A stretch of DNA of 64,000 nucleotides, taken from positions 248,001 through 312,000 of the forward strand of contig JADJOV010000001.1 of the NCBI GenBank assembly GCA_016713585.1, in the 5' to 3' direction. Of the stretch, positions 47,779 through 57,159 are shown piece by piece. Both the position numbers and the translations under genes were made by a program. The notes beneath the pieces were generated by a model. The model was not told the origin of the DNA. It did no database searches and worked only from the letters and a program-made list of their open reading frames with translations. Within the stretch, counting starts at the first letter, position 1. Each line of letters begins with the position of its first letter. This DNA comes from Bdellovibrionales bacterium. Lineage in GTDB: Bacteria; Bdellovibrionota; Bdellovibrionia; Bdellovibrionales; Bdellovibrionaceae.

Positions 47779-48231
47779 ATGAAATTTAAGTTCAATCTTG
47801 AAAAAGTTCTATCACATCGAAAGACAATTGAGAATCTCGCTCAAATTGATTTCCAAGAGGCGCTTGCGTTGCTGAAAGCCGAGGAAGTCGTTCTTGAAAA
47901 AATGAAAAGTGAAATTGTCGAAGCGCGAGCTAAGGCCTATGATATTCAAACTTCCAAAGTCATGGATCAAGCCCCGACCCGACTCCAGCATATTTTTCTC
48001 TTTATTAAAGGCCAGGCCCAAAAGATCAAGATCCAGGAGTCTAAGATCCAGAATTTCGAGAAATTGGTCGAGTCTCACCGTGAAATTTTGCGATCTCGTG
48101 TGACTGAAAGTAAAATACTAGAGAGGCTTAAACATCGCAAAAAATCAGAATTCGAGAAAGAGCAGAGCCGATTAGAGCAGATTGAAGCAGATGACATGAA
48201 TTTGATTCGACTTAGATTGAGGGAGAAATAG
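47779..48231 (+). CDS. fliJ: Flagellar export chaperone FliJ
   Basis: 150 residues from ATG 47779; a TTG at 47770 right after the fliI stop is in frame. The sequence is one long antiparallel coiled coil: KFNLEKVLSHRKTIENLAQI at the start and RLKHRKKSEFEKEQSRLEQIEADDM at the end, as in FliJ. It acts as the stalk of the FliI ATPase. It has the expected position between fliI and fliK. Confidence 0.88.
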   Translation: MKFKFNLEKVLSHRKTIENLAQIDFQEALALLKAEEVVLEKMKSEIVEARAKAYDIQTSKVMDQAPTRLQHIFLFIKGQAQKIKIQESKIQNFEKLVESHREILRSRVTESKILERLKHRKKSEFEKEQSRLEQIEADDMNLIRLRLREK

Positions 48232-49150
48232 TGAAGAGTGGGTACGAGCAGTTCTTTAAAACAGCTAGAAAGGTGGCCAACAACTCAGCCCCAGCAGAAG
48301 TCAAACTTCGCGTTGACCGTCGTCCGAAGTCCCTTCCCTGAGAAGTGATCACGTGAAAGTGGAGTTAAATAAAAACAAAGAAATGTTAAAAAATGAAGTT
48401 GAGAGACAACTCCGTCAAAAAGTTCATTTTAAAGTTCCAAAGAAAAGTAAGTCCTCTTGGCAAAGGATTCTTTTGTCGACTTTTGGAATCGCTATTTCCA
48501 TTTTGGGATATCTCAACCGAGAAAAAATAGAGAATGTTATTCAAAATGTGGAGGTTTCTATTCTGGGTGCGGCTCAGGCGGAAACAGGGAATGTTGGGGC
48601 GAAGGCTCAAGAAGCAAAAAGTTCCGAAGCGAAACCCGGGGATCTTAATCAGGGCGTGAAAGAGTCAAAAGAGGCTGATGGTAGCGAAGGAAAGCTTGTC
48701 GGTGGAGGGCTCCACACAGAGGTTTCGGGGGATTTGAGTCACCTACAGAAGCTGGTCCAGCGAAAGAAGCAGTTGGATGACCGAGAGGCTGAGTTGGCGC
48801 GAGTTGAGGATGAGATAAACAAACAGAAAATTGAAATTGAAAAGAGAATGAAGGAACTCGAGGAGATGAGAGCTCGTATATCGTCGATCCTGGAGGAGCG
48901 GGTAAAAATTGACGAGCAGAAGGCCGATAGTTTGATGCAGATGTATTCGAATATGAAGCCCCCACAAGCTGCAAAAGTTTTTGAAACGATGGACGAGGAG
49001 TTGGCAGTTGAGATTCTTGGGCGCATGAAAAAGAAGAACGCTGCTGAAATTCTGAATCTCTTAAAGCCAGAGAAGGCTCAAGTCATTTCCGAAAAGTATG
49101 CCGGGTATCGACGAGTTCCGGCTTCGTCCGGCGGAGTTAAGAAGGATTAG
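48232..49150 (+). CDS. MotE/MgtE_N-like flagellar chaperone protein, probably frameshifted
   Basis: The GTG at 48232 overlaps the fliJ stop region and starts a 36-residue frame (KSGYEQFFKTARKVANNSAP). A +1 change near 48335 leads into the frame that continues from 48353 to 49150. That main part has a membrane segment (RILLSTFGIAISILGYL), a variable linker, a coiled coil (DDREAELARVEDEINKQKI) and the MgtE intracellular N-domain (YSNMKPPQAAKVFETMDEELAVEILGRM) found in MotE-like proteins, which stabilise the MotB/MotC stator. If the first 36 residues belong, the joined protein is ~306 residues. Confidence 0.72.
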
Positions 49151-49208
49151 ATGGTACATGTAGTAGCTATAAGTGACAGAACAAACAACTTAGGGAAAGG
49201 AGAGATTT

Positions 49209-51136
49209 TTGGAGTTAATCAGCACAGTCGCAACGCCGCCGTCGCTGATGAAATTGAAGACAGAACTCGGTAAAGGCCCAGGTGAGAACAGTTCGAGGGG
49301 GCGGGATCAGGGAAATTTTTCAGACGTTCTTAGGAGCCAGACTGAAAAAAGACCCCAGGAGCCGAAGGGCCACGAAAGGATCTCGGTGGAAAGGAAGGAA
49401 AAACCTCTTGGCGAGGAACCTTCAAATGGGATCGAGAAAAGAGTGGGCAAAACCGAGTCACCTGTTAAGAAATTTCAAACTAAGGGTCAGTCAGATCGTA
49501 TGACTTCCGAACGAGAGAAAGCAATTCTGAAATTCATGGACTCTTTCGAGAGTGAATTTAGAGTTCCACCCCGAGAAATGGTGGTGGCAATGGCAGGTCT
49601 CAGTGAGGATCAAATGAGTATGGCACCCGAAGAGACCGCGGAGACAGTTATAGGAAAGCTTGACTTGGATGATGGCGAAAGCGAGCGGGCTCAGCTGGCC
49701 TATGTCGGCTTTCTCACGCAGCTGAGTCTCATCGATTCAAAAATCCCAAAACCATTTCTGGTGGATCCAACGGCCCTGTCGCTGAGAACCCTGGCGGAGG
49801 CCAGTGGTGGCACTAATGGCGGGCTGTACCCGGAGGGTCTGCAAGAATCTGCCTCAAAGGGTTTAGTTGATGTCGCAGCGTCGGCGACATCACAGCCCTT
49901 GGAGGATTCAGTTCAACTCGCGTCGGAAGGGGGCGAGGCTTCGGCTGGTGAAACTAGTTCCGAACCACAAGATGCGCGGCCTAGTCAGGAAGAATCCAAG
50001 GGTGAGCAAGCTAGTTCATCTCAGGCCTTTCTGAAGCCTCAAGTTCGCCAGAGAGTTTTGGCGAGCCTTGAGCGCAAGGCAGAGCGGGATTTGTCTGTTC
50101 AGAACTTGAACAACAAATTTTGGATGACAGGTCCACCACCGAATGCGCAGGCTCCTGCACTTCAGGGGGCTCTCCCGACTGGAAATGCTGAGGCAGGAAC
50201 AGGTGGCGGAGATCAAATGCTGGATCGCTTGATCGCTCAGGAGAATCTACCAGGTTCGGAAGCTGTTGGGTTCGACAGCGAGAGACTTGTCTTTGAGCCC
50301 GGACGGGGAGGCAAGGAAGATGCAATTCCGTTCATGGTGGGTCAAGGGTTTGCACCAAAAATTCAAGCCAAAAAAACGAGGGCAACGAATTTCAGGAGCA
50401 TGCAGGCGATAGTCCCAATGAACAAGGCTCACGGGATCTGAGCAATTCAATTGGTGGAAGCGGCCAAAAGAAGGTCAGCGTTGAAGATATGAATTTCAGG
50501 CAAATGGCCGAGGCACTTAATGGTGATCGTAGTTTGTCGCAAGGGCAGAGCCCTGGTTCTGGTAGGATCGGAAATCACATAGGGACCGAGGGGCTGGCGC
50601 TTTCCAAGCCGTCTTATGATAACGAAGGCAACATCAAGGAGATCATGAATCAAGCTCAATACTTGATCAAAAATGGCGGCGGCGAGATGAAGGTAAAAAT
50701 GTCACCTGAGGGATTGGGTGAGCTTCAACTCAAAGTTCTTGTTTCTGACGGCAAAGTGAATGTGCAGATGGTGACTGAAACAAAAGAAGCAAAGAATGCA
50801 ATTGAGAGTTCTTTGGCTGATCTTAAGAACAGTCTTAGTGCACAGAGACTCTCTGTCGAACATGTGAAAATTGATGTCGTTGCCGCTGCGAACGCGGAAA
50901 ACAAAGCAGACCAAGGGATGAATTCAAATCCGAATGGTCAGCGAGATTCGACGAAACAGTTTTGGAATCAATTTCAAGAAAGTTTCGGGAATCGTTCCCA
51001 GAGGGATGGCCTTTTTGACATGTCAGGAAGAGGGTATGTTTCAAAAAAGGAGCGTGAACCGTTGCAGCCGATTACGGCCCCAGCAAATGCGCGAAGAACA
51101 AGTGGGAAAGGGTCTGGGTTGAATTTGGTGGCATAA
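49209..51136 (+). CDS. fliK: Flagellar hook-length control protein FliK, frameshifted
   Basis: TTG 49209 has AAGGAG six bases upstream. The first frame ends at 50441, but a -1 change in the A7 at about 50370-50377 joins to the second frame: NEFQEHAGDSPNEQGS and then MNFRQMAEALNG. The second frame contains the FliK C-terminal domain LKVKMSPEGLGELQLKVLVSDGKVNVQ... with the SPxxLGxLxL motif and ends at 51136. The long N-terminal part is acidic, low-complexity and Gln/Ser rich, as expected for the molecular ruler. Joined length ~642. Confidence 0.82.
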
Positions 51137-51169
51137 TTTGGTGACACAATTTATTGGCGTCATAGTGGC

Positions 51170-51210
51170 GCTTGTCATGCCGCGATCGGGAAGGCCTCGG
51201 CATGGCAAGC
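51170..51210. terminator. Strong hairpin between fliK and flgD
   Basis: Arms 51170-51182 (GCTTGTCATGCCG) and 51198-51210 pair in 12 of 13 positions around a 15-base loop. No T tract follows directly, so attenuation, an mRNA processing site or a protein site are all possible. Confidence 0.5.
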
Positions 51211-51246
51211 TTGTAAGGCAGGTATTTTTCATTGAGGGAGGACAAG

Positions 51247-52245
51247 ATGTCCGTGATGAGTGTGAAACAATCAACGAAGACCTTTGGGGATAAGCCTCAA
51301 GTGAGTCAAAAGTCAGGACTTGATCAGGCCACCGAATACACACCCGCAGATTTAAAAAAACTCGGCGGAGAAAACGTTGGAGAAGTTCTTAACAAAATGG
51401 CGGACCCAAACTGGGTGGATCCAAATAAAAAAATCCGCGCGGTTGGTAATGACAAGCTTGATAAAGATTCATTTTTCAAACTCATGTTGGCTCAAATGAA
51501 GAATCAAGATCCAACAAATCCTTTGAAGTCCCATGAAATGGCGGCTCAACTTGCAAACTTTTCGTCCCTTGAGCAAATGCAAAACATGAATAGAACGCTC
51601 GAAGAAATGAAGAATGCCCAGAAACCCATAGAACAATTTCAGGCGATGAGTTTCATTGGAAAAGCTGTTGGTGGAGATTCATCTAAGATTACGCGTTCGA
51701 AGGGTGATCGTGATCATGAGCTTCGATTCAATCTTCCAAATAATGCCGGAGAAGTTCGCGTCAATGTTAAGAACGGTGATGGTGAAGTCGTGAAAAACTA
51801 CACCCTGAAAGCTACAAAAGCCGGTGAAAATCAAATCACTTGGAACGGCGAAGACGAAAAAGGTGCGAAGCTTCCTGCCGGTGACTATCAGTTCTTCATT
51901 GAGGCTACGGGATTGGATGGGCAGAAGATGGCAGTCAAAACTGAATTTGAGGGCGTGATCACAGGAATTCATACTTCCCCAGAAGGCCCGATCCTGCTCG
52001 TCGGAAAGCAAGCCATTCGTATGAGGGACGTCAAGAAGATCACAGACCCACAGCTTATGAAGAACGACCAGAAAAAAGAGATTTCGCAGACTCCGGACTT
52101 GAAGTTAGGAGGTCAGATAGCGCAGACTGAAAAGACGAGTGATGAAGGTGCGCCGGAGGCTCAGAAAAGTTCGAGTGATCTTATGAATAGTGTCGGACTT
52201 TCAAGAGGAATGATGGCAAAACTTGCAAAGGAAACAAAACCGTAA
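51247..52245 (+). CDS. flgD: Flagellar hook cap protein FlgD
   Basis: About 332 residues from ATG 51247; GGGAGG is nearby, and a TTG at 51232 is in frame. The signature DSFFKLMLAQMKNQDPTNPLKSHEMAAQLANFSSLEQMQ is unmistakable. Ig-like repeats with GAKLPAGDYQF and VITGIHTSPEGPILLVGKQ follow. It caps the growing hook so FlgE can polymerise. A ~90-residue C-terminal tail beyond the core is longer than usual. Confidence 0.96.
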   Translation: MSVMSVKQSTKTFGDKPQVSQKSGLDQATEYTPADLKKLGGENVGEVLNKMADPNWVDPNKKIRAVGNDKLDKDSFFKLMLAQMKNQDPTNPLKSHEMAAQLANFSSLEQMQNMNRTLEEMKNAQKPIEQFQAMSFIGKAVGGDSSKITRSKGDRDHELRFNLPNNAGEVRVNVKNGDGEVVKNYTLKATKAGENQITWNGEDEKGAKLPAGDYQFFIEATGLDGQKMAVKTEFEGVITGIHTSPEGPILLVGKQAIRMRDVKKITDPQLMKNDQKKEISQTPDLKLGGQIAQTEKTSDEGAPEAQKSSSDLMNSVGLSRGMMAKLAKETKP

Positions 52246-52665
52246 ATGGATTTGAAGAAGCTACAAGGATTAGAAAGTTTGACACCGACCCCGATCCAGG
52301 GTCGTGGGATCCCAGGGCCCCAAGGCCAGGGTCCCTCCTTTCGTGAGACTCTGAATCAGCTCTCTCAAAGTGACGTTCTTCAAGGTAGCACGAAAGCGGT
52401 CGCTTCAAATGAGAGTCTAAGATTTTCTCAGCACGCTGTGGATCGAATGAGAACTCGGGGGATTTCCTTCTCTCAAGAGGATCTTGGGCGTATTAACGAA
52501 GCCGTGACAAGGGCTGCGGCTAAGGGATCGAAGGATTCGCTGATTTTGATGAAGGATTCGGCATTGATTGTGAGTGTGAAAAACAAAACAGTTGTGACAG
52601 TGATGGATCAGGCGGCGTTAAAGGAAAATGTTTTTACGAATATAGATAGTACGATTGTAATGTAA
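52246..52665 (+). CDS. TIGR02530-like flagellar operon protein
   Basis: 139 residues, starting right after the flgD stop. The C-terminal half LRFSQHAVDRMRTRGISFSQEDLGRI and SLILMKDSALIVSVKNKTVVTVMD is the family core found in flagellar operons beside FlgD and FlgE. Role poorly known; it is thought to help hook assembly. Confidence 0.85.
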   Translation: MDLKKLQGLESLTPTPIQGRGIPGPQGQGPSFRETLNQLSQSDVLQGSTKAVASNESLRFSQHAVDRMRTRGISFSQEDLGRINEAVTRAAAKGSKDSLILMKDSALIVSVKNKTVVTVMDQAALKENVFTNIDSTIVM

Positions 52666-52760
52666 GTGTTCGAGGGCTGGTCCTCCTTGAGGGGGCCCTC
52701 CAAAAATAATATGTGGGCTGATTGATTGAGGTCCACTAAAAGAAATGACATGGAGGTCAT

Positions 52761-54047
52761 ATGGGTATTCTTTCGTCTCTTTATACCGGTGTATCCGGCC
52801 TAACAGCACAAGGTGAAGCATTGGGAGTCATCGGCGACAATATCGCCAATGCCAATACCATTGGATTTAAAGCCAGCCGAGCCGAGGTTCAGGAGGACAT
52901 TATTGCAAAGAACCTTAAGGGAATTCTCGGCGGAAACCAAATTGGGCGTGGAGTGAAAATCGGAGCTGTCAATCCGATCCTTGTGCAGGGAAATGTCGAT
53001 TCCACTGAAAAAGTGACGGATCTTGCCATCTCTGGTGATGGATACTTTAAGGTCATGGGTAGTGACGGTGAGAGCTTTACTCGAGACGGGTCTTTTCACT
53101 TCGACCGAGAAGGTTACTTAGTGACAAATGACAATCAAAAGGTGCAGGGTTTTACCACCGATGAGAAGGGCAAAATCGTTAACAAAACTGGCGACATCAA
53201 ATTTCCGCGGGCGCTGATTCCAGCAAAAGGGACGACAGAAATTAAAATTGATTTGAATTTAGATTCACGTGTTGAACCGACAAAAAAGTTTGATTTGAAG
53301 GACCCTTACGCGACTTCACACTACTCTACGGGCATTGAAATGTTTGACACTCAAGGAAACAAACATCTGGTCAGCTATTTCTTTAACAAAGTTGACGATC
53401 GCAAGTGGGAATACAAGGGCTTGGTTGACGGAAAAGAAGTCATGGGGAGCAAAGAGGGTGAATTGGCACAAGTCATTGCTGGTCGCCTTGAATTTACGGT
53501 CGATGGAAAACTAGATAAGCAAGAGGTCACCGACTCCGCATTTAACTTCAAAGGTGGGGCTCTTCAGGACCAGAAAATCAAACTGAGTTTCGGCGATGAT
53601 ATATCTAGTGGTGGAAAGGGTCTTGACGGAACCAAGCAATACGGTAAAGGTTCTGATTTGATTAGCTGGAATCAGAATGGGTCAGCGGCAGGGACAATCA
53701 CAGGACTCTCTTTCAATGACGAAGGAACTTTGACTGCGGTCTATTCAAACGGCGCAGCCCAGGACTTGGCACAGATCTCCATTGCAAAATTTGAAAACCC
53801 AGAAGCTCTATTCAAGGTTGGTAACAATCGACTCAAGGAATCCAGAGACTCTGGTGGTGCGGCTCTGGGTGCACCAAAAGCTGCGGGTCGTGGAAGTATT
53901 TACGCAAAATCACTCGAGCGATCCACGGTGGATCTTGCGACTGAATTTGTAAACATGATTCAAAATCAGCGTGGTTTTCAAGCCAATGCCAAGACAATTA
54001 CTACGACTGATGAGCTTTTGAATGAAGTCATTCAATTGAAGAGATAA
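52761..54047 (+). CDS. flgE: Flagellar hook protein FlgE
   Basis: 428 residues. The start SSLYTGVSGLTAQGEALGVIGDNIANANTIGFK and the C-terminal STVDLATEFVNMIQNQRGFQANAKTITTTDEL are the conserved hook/rod termini. The central domain is FlgE-like. GGAGG precedes the ATG. It is the last plus-strand gene of the flagellar block and lies 96 bases from the previous one. Confidence 0.97.
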   Translation: MGILSSLYTGVSGLTAQGEALGVIGDNIANANTIGFKASRAEVQEDIIAKNLKGILGGNQIGRGVKIGAVNPILVQGNVDSTEKVTDLAISGDGYFKVMGSDGESFTRDGSFHFDREGYLVTNDNQKVQGFTTDEKGKIVNKTGDIKFPRALIPAKGTTEIKIDLNLDSRVEPTKKFDLKDPYATSHYSTGIEMFDTQGNKHLVSYFFNKVDDRKWEYKGLVDGKEVMGSKEGELAQVIAGRLEFTVDGKLDKQEVTDSAFNFKGGALQDQKIKLSFGDDISSGGKGLDGTKQYGKGSDLISWNQNGSAAGTITGLSFNDEGTLTAVYSNGAAQDLAQISIAKFENPEALFKVGNNRLKESRDSGGAALGAPKAAGRGSIYAKSLERSTVDLATEFVNMIQNQRGFQANAKTITTTDELLNEVIQLKR

Positions 54048-54135
54048 TTTTTCTGATAAATTTGTCTTAGATAAATGTGTCGTATTTGGCTGACAGCTAG
54101 TCGTAGTCAAGACTTTCTTTGAAAGGAGTGGCCGG

Positions 54136-55927
54136 CTAGCTTGCAATCTGATCTGGTTTTTCCAAAGGGTCGACCTTTGGCAGCCGAATGACAAATCTGG
54201 TGTTCTTGAAGTCTTCGACGGCGATGGTTCCGGAATGGCGATCAACAATTTGTTTAACCATCATGAGGCCGAGGCCTGTTCCCTTTCCTGTTTCTTTCGT
54301 TGTCACTGATACATGAAATAAGTTCTTTCGAAGTTCCTCAGGAATGCCTGGACCGCTGTCTGTGAGACATATTTCCAAATCTTGATCAAGTTCTCGTGCA
54401 GTGATGTGGAGCCAGCGATCATCGAGTTTTTCGATGGCATCAATCGAATTAGATACGAGATTGACGATCACTTGGGAAATCAGAGTTTGATTGCAGCGGA
54501 CATGGAGATCTTTTTCTGGAAGGTCAACGTTGAGGGTGACGGCGCTTTTCCTTAGCTTGATATCGATAAAAAAGAGACTCTCGTCGATAATTTGCCTAAG
54601 GGTTACAATTCGAAAGTCAGTGTCATCAGCCTGTCGTGCGAGCATTTTAACGCTGGTAATGACCTTGTCCATCCGAACTGCCGATTTCTTGATTTTTTCC
54701 AAAACAGGCAGAGCCTCTCCTGGGTTAAAGACGAAATCTGCCTTCTCCCAATTCGTTTTGAATTTACCAAGATAGTAAAGAACAACAGATAGGGGATTCG
54801 ACAAGTCATGGGCGATATTTGCGGAGATTTCCCCAATTGTTGCCATTCTAAATTGAGCTTTCGAAGCCCGCAGATTGCTCAGCATAGCGTTGAACTCAGT
54901 CTGGAGGACCAGGAACTCATCGTGGCGATCGAGCTCTAAGTTTTTTTCAAGATCCCCATGACCAACCTGAATAAAGAAGTTTTTCATTTTTTCTATAGGA
55001 TTTAAGAGAGATTTTGACTGTCCAATGACTAACAATGAAATCGAGAAAAACACAATTACAATTGCTCCGGACAAAGTCACGACCAGAAACGTCTTTTCCT
55101 TTTCGAGGATAGTCTCGAGTTCGCTTCGATATTCCACCAGGGCTTGTGTGGTTTGGGCTTCAGCTTGTAGAAGTCCAGATTCCTGTTCATGTCTTTTGTT
55201 ATAGTAGCCCAGATACTGCTTAAAGAGATCAGAGTATTTATTCAAGAGTAAAGTTTCGCCAGCTTTGAACTGAGGGTCTTTTGAATTTTCATTTGAAGGT
55301 CAGCAAGCCCATGAAAAATTGAATCGATATATACGGGATCGTGGCGAGATAGAAAATCTTTTCATCTCTGCGTAGCTGAAGGTAGCTGACAAGATACTCT
55401 GATCGACTCTTAGTCTGGAGACCCTTAAAAAATCTTTCCAATTGGTGGATGTTCTTGCGCCACTCGCCCTCAATGCCCCAGTCTTTATAGCCTAAGGTTT
55501 TGGTAGTATCAATAATCGATTTGAGGGAGTTAAAGACCTGAGTTTCGGCAGTCAGCAATTTGGAAGTTGTGTTAGGAAAGCGATTGCCAGTGAGGGTTTG
55601 AATTGTTTTGAGGCCTTGTTGAAAAGCCGCACTGCTCGTTGTTATTTGGTCGACATAAATTGATTTTCCATTTTCATGAAATTGAGGATTTGATTTTTCA
55701 TTCAGAAGGAACTCCTTCCCACTCAGCTGTTCATTGCGAAAATGTTGATTCAATTGATCAAGAGATAATTGTATTTTGTTGAAGCGTTGATCAAAATGAA
55801 AGACATCTAGAAGAAGAAGGCCAAGCAAAAAAGCGCTCACGATGGCAACAGTGGATAAGCGTAGAATGACTTCATTTAAGAAGCGAGTTTTGAATGAACG
55901 GCGCCAATTTGTGAATAGAGCAGTCAT
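54136..55927 (-). CDS. Membrane sensor histidine kinase, two frame changes in the sensor region
   Basis: The first frame (ATG 55927 to 55289) has a membrane segment (VAIVSAFLLGLLLLDVF) and a helical extracytoplasmic sensor. Two small shifts near 55320 and 55265 lead through GLADLQMKIQKTLSS to the frame at 55245. That part has a second membrane segment (VVTLSGAIVIVFFSISLLVIG), a HAMP region, H-box MATIGEISANIAHDLSNPLSV, N-box VNLVSNSIDAIEKL and G boxes SGPGIP and GKGTGLGLMMVK, ending at 54136. Joined ~596 residues. No response regulator is adjacent. It is convergent with flgE. Confidence 0.78.
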
Positions 55928-56022
55928 TTATAGTTCCACCAAAAGTCGAATCTGAATCAGGAATATATAGTGGAAGCGGAATTAGAGAATAATATGGGAG
56001 ACCAGTTTTCTAGGCCCTTTTG

Positions 56023-56379
56023 TCAGGCCTTTTTGACAAATTCAGACTTCAGGTTAATGCTTCCGACGCCCTCAATTCGACAAGCGATATTGTGTCCGTC
56101 GCCACCGTCGGAAAGTCGGATGTTCCGGACTTTAGTCCCTCCTTTGACAACAGAAGAAGAGCCTTTAATCTTCAAGTCCTTCATAACTATCACGGAGTCC
56201 CCGTCGACAAGAATGTTCCCATGCGTATCCCGGATGCTTCCATCAATAACTTCGAGCGAAGCCGAGTCATCCTTGGCGACAAAAGTCCATTCATGGTTGC
56301 ACTCGGGGCAAATCCACAGGTTCCCATCTTGGTAAATGTTTTCAGATTTGCATTTTGGACAGGAAGAGGGAGCTTCCAT
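56023..56379 (-). CDS. phnA: PhnA/YjdM-like zinc-ribbon protein
   Basis: 118 residues. An N-terminal zinc ribbon with two Cys pairs (CPKCKSENIYQDGNLWICPEC) is followed by the PhnA domain (DGSIRDTHGNILVDGDSVIVMKDLKIKGSSSVVKGGTKV...). The name comes from phosphonate operons, but these proteins are widespread and their role is unclear. ATG 56379 is preceded by GGA; its gene stands alone here. Confidence 0.9.
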   Translation of the reverse strand: MEAPSSCPKCKSENIYQDGNLWICPECNHEWTFVAKDDSASLEVIDGSIRDTHGNILVDGDSVIVMKDLKIKGSSSVVKGGTKVRNIRLSDGGDGHNIACRIEGVGSINLKSEFVKKA

Positions 56380-56420
56380 GATTTACGTCCTTTCCAAACG
56401 AGGATTTTGAGCTAACACAC

Positions 56421-57158
56421 TTAAGCTAACACCTTTAAGCCAAGACCTTCAAGAAAGCATTTGAGTCCATTGAGATATTCATCTTGGGAATGTTTGAGTC
56501 CATCCAAATGGTGAGCTTCGGGAAGGCTCAGTTTTTTCCAGTTTAAATGTTTTTGAGGTTCAAAAACTAAATCAATATCTGCAGGTGAAATAAGTTCATC
56601 TCTCCATCCTCGAATCGAAAGAACAGGGAAATCTTGGGGAAATTGTGACAAATGCTGATTCAAATCTCTATGAAAGAATGGACTCCAGCACCAAATAAGG
56701 GCTGTCACAAATAAACTTTTTCGGTATTTTCTTTCGTTAAAATATTTGGCACCTAAACGTAGGGCAGAAAAGCCCAATCGAGCTGAGGGTCCGCTGTCAC
56801 AAATCAAGGCTTTAATGTCATAGCACCTTCTACGGGCAAGAGCTTCAATTGCGCTAGCCGCGGGGTTGGAGAAGGCAAAGACGATCTTTTGCTGTGGAAG
56901 CAAATTTAGCAACTGCTCGATTTGTTCTGCAAAAACATGTTTGAGACCCATCCGACCCTCTGAAGTGAACGGGATTGGGTGCCTCAGATTCAGTTTCTGG
57001 AGATTAAAGGCAAATGCGTCAAAGCCCAGGGCATTGACGCATTTCACATGTCTAGCCAGGGCTCGCTTGTTACCCTGGTAAAAATGAACAAAGAAAATCA
57101 ACTCTGAATATTTTCGGTCTTTGGCCTTAAACAACTGTCCATCATGGGGATATAACAT
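56421..57158 (-). CDS. Alpha/beta hydrolase-like protein coupled to aceE
   Basis: About 245 residues from ATG 57158, one base past the aceE stop; an in-frame start at 57275 lies inside aceE and is unlikely. It has an LIFFVHFYQGNKRALARHV strand-loop and a nucleophile-like FAFSNPAASAIEALA elbow, then RGWRDELISPADIDL (acid region) and AHHLDGL (histidine). The usual GxSxG is replaced by FSNPA, so catalysis is uncertain. Its tight link to the dehydrogenase suggests co-expression. Confidence 0.65.
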   Translation of the reverse strand: MLYPHDGQLFKAKDRKYSELIFFVHFYQGNKRALARHVKCVNALGFDAFAFNLQKLNLRHPIPFTSEGRMGLKHVFAEQIEQLLNLLPQQKIVFAFSNPAASAIEALARRRCYDIKALICDSGPSARLGFSALRLGAKYFNERKYRKSLFVTALIWCWSPFFHRDLNQHLSQFPQDFPVLSIRGWRDELISPADIDLVFEPQKHLNWKKLSLPEAHHLDGLKHSQDEYLNGLKCFLEGLGLKVLA

Positions 57159-57159
57159 C

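Noticed and set aside
52680..52705. Possible terminator hairpin before flgE (GGTCCTC with GGGGGCC)
   Set aside because: Needs two G-T pairs and lacks a T tract; too weak to report.
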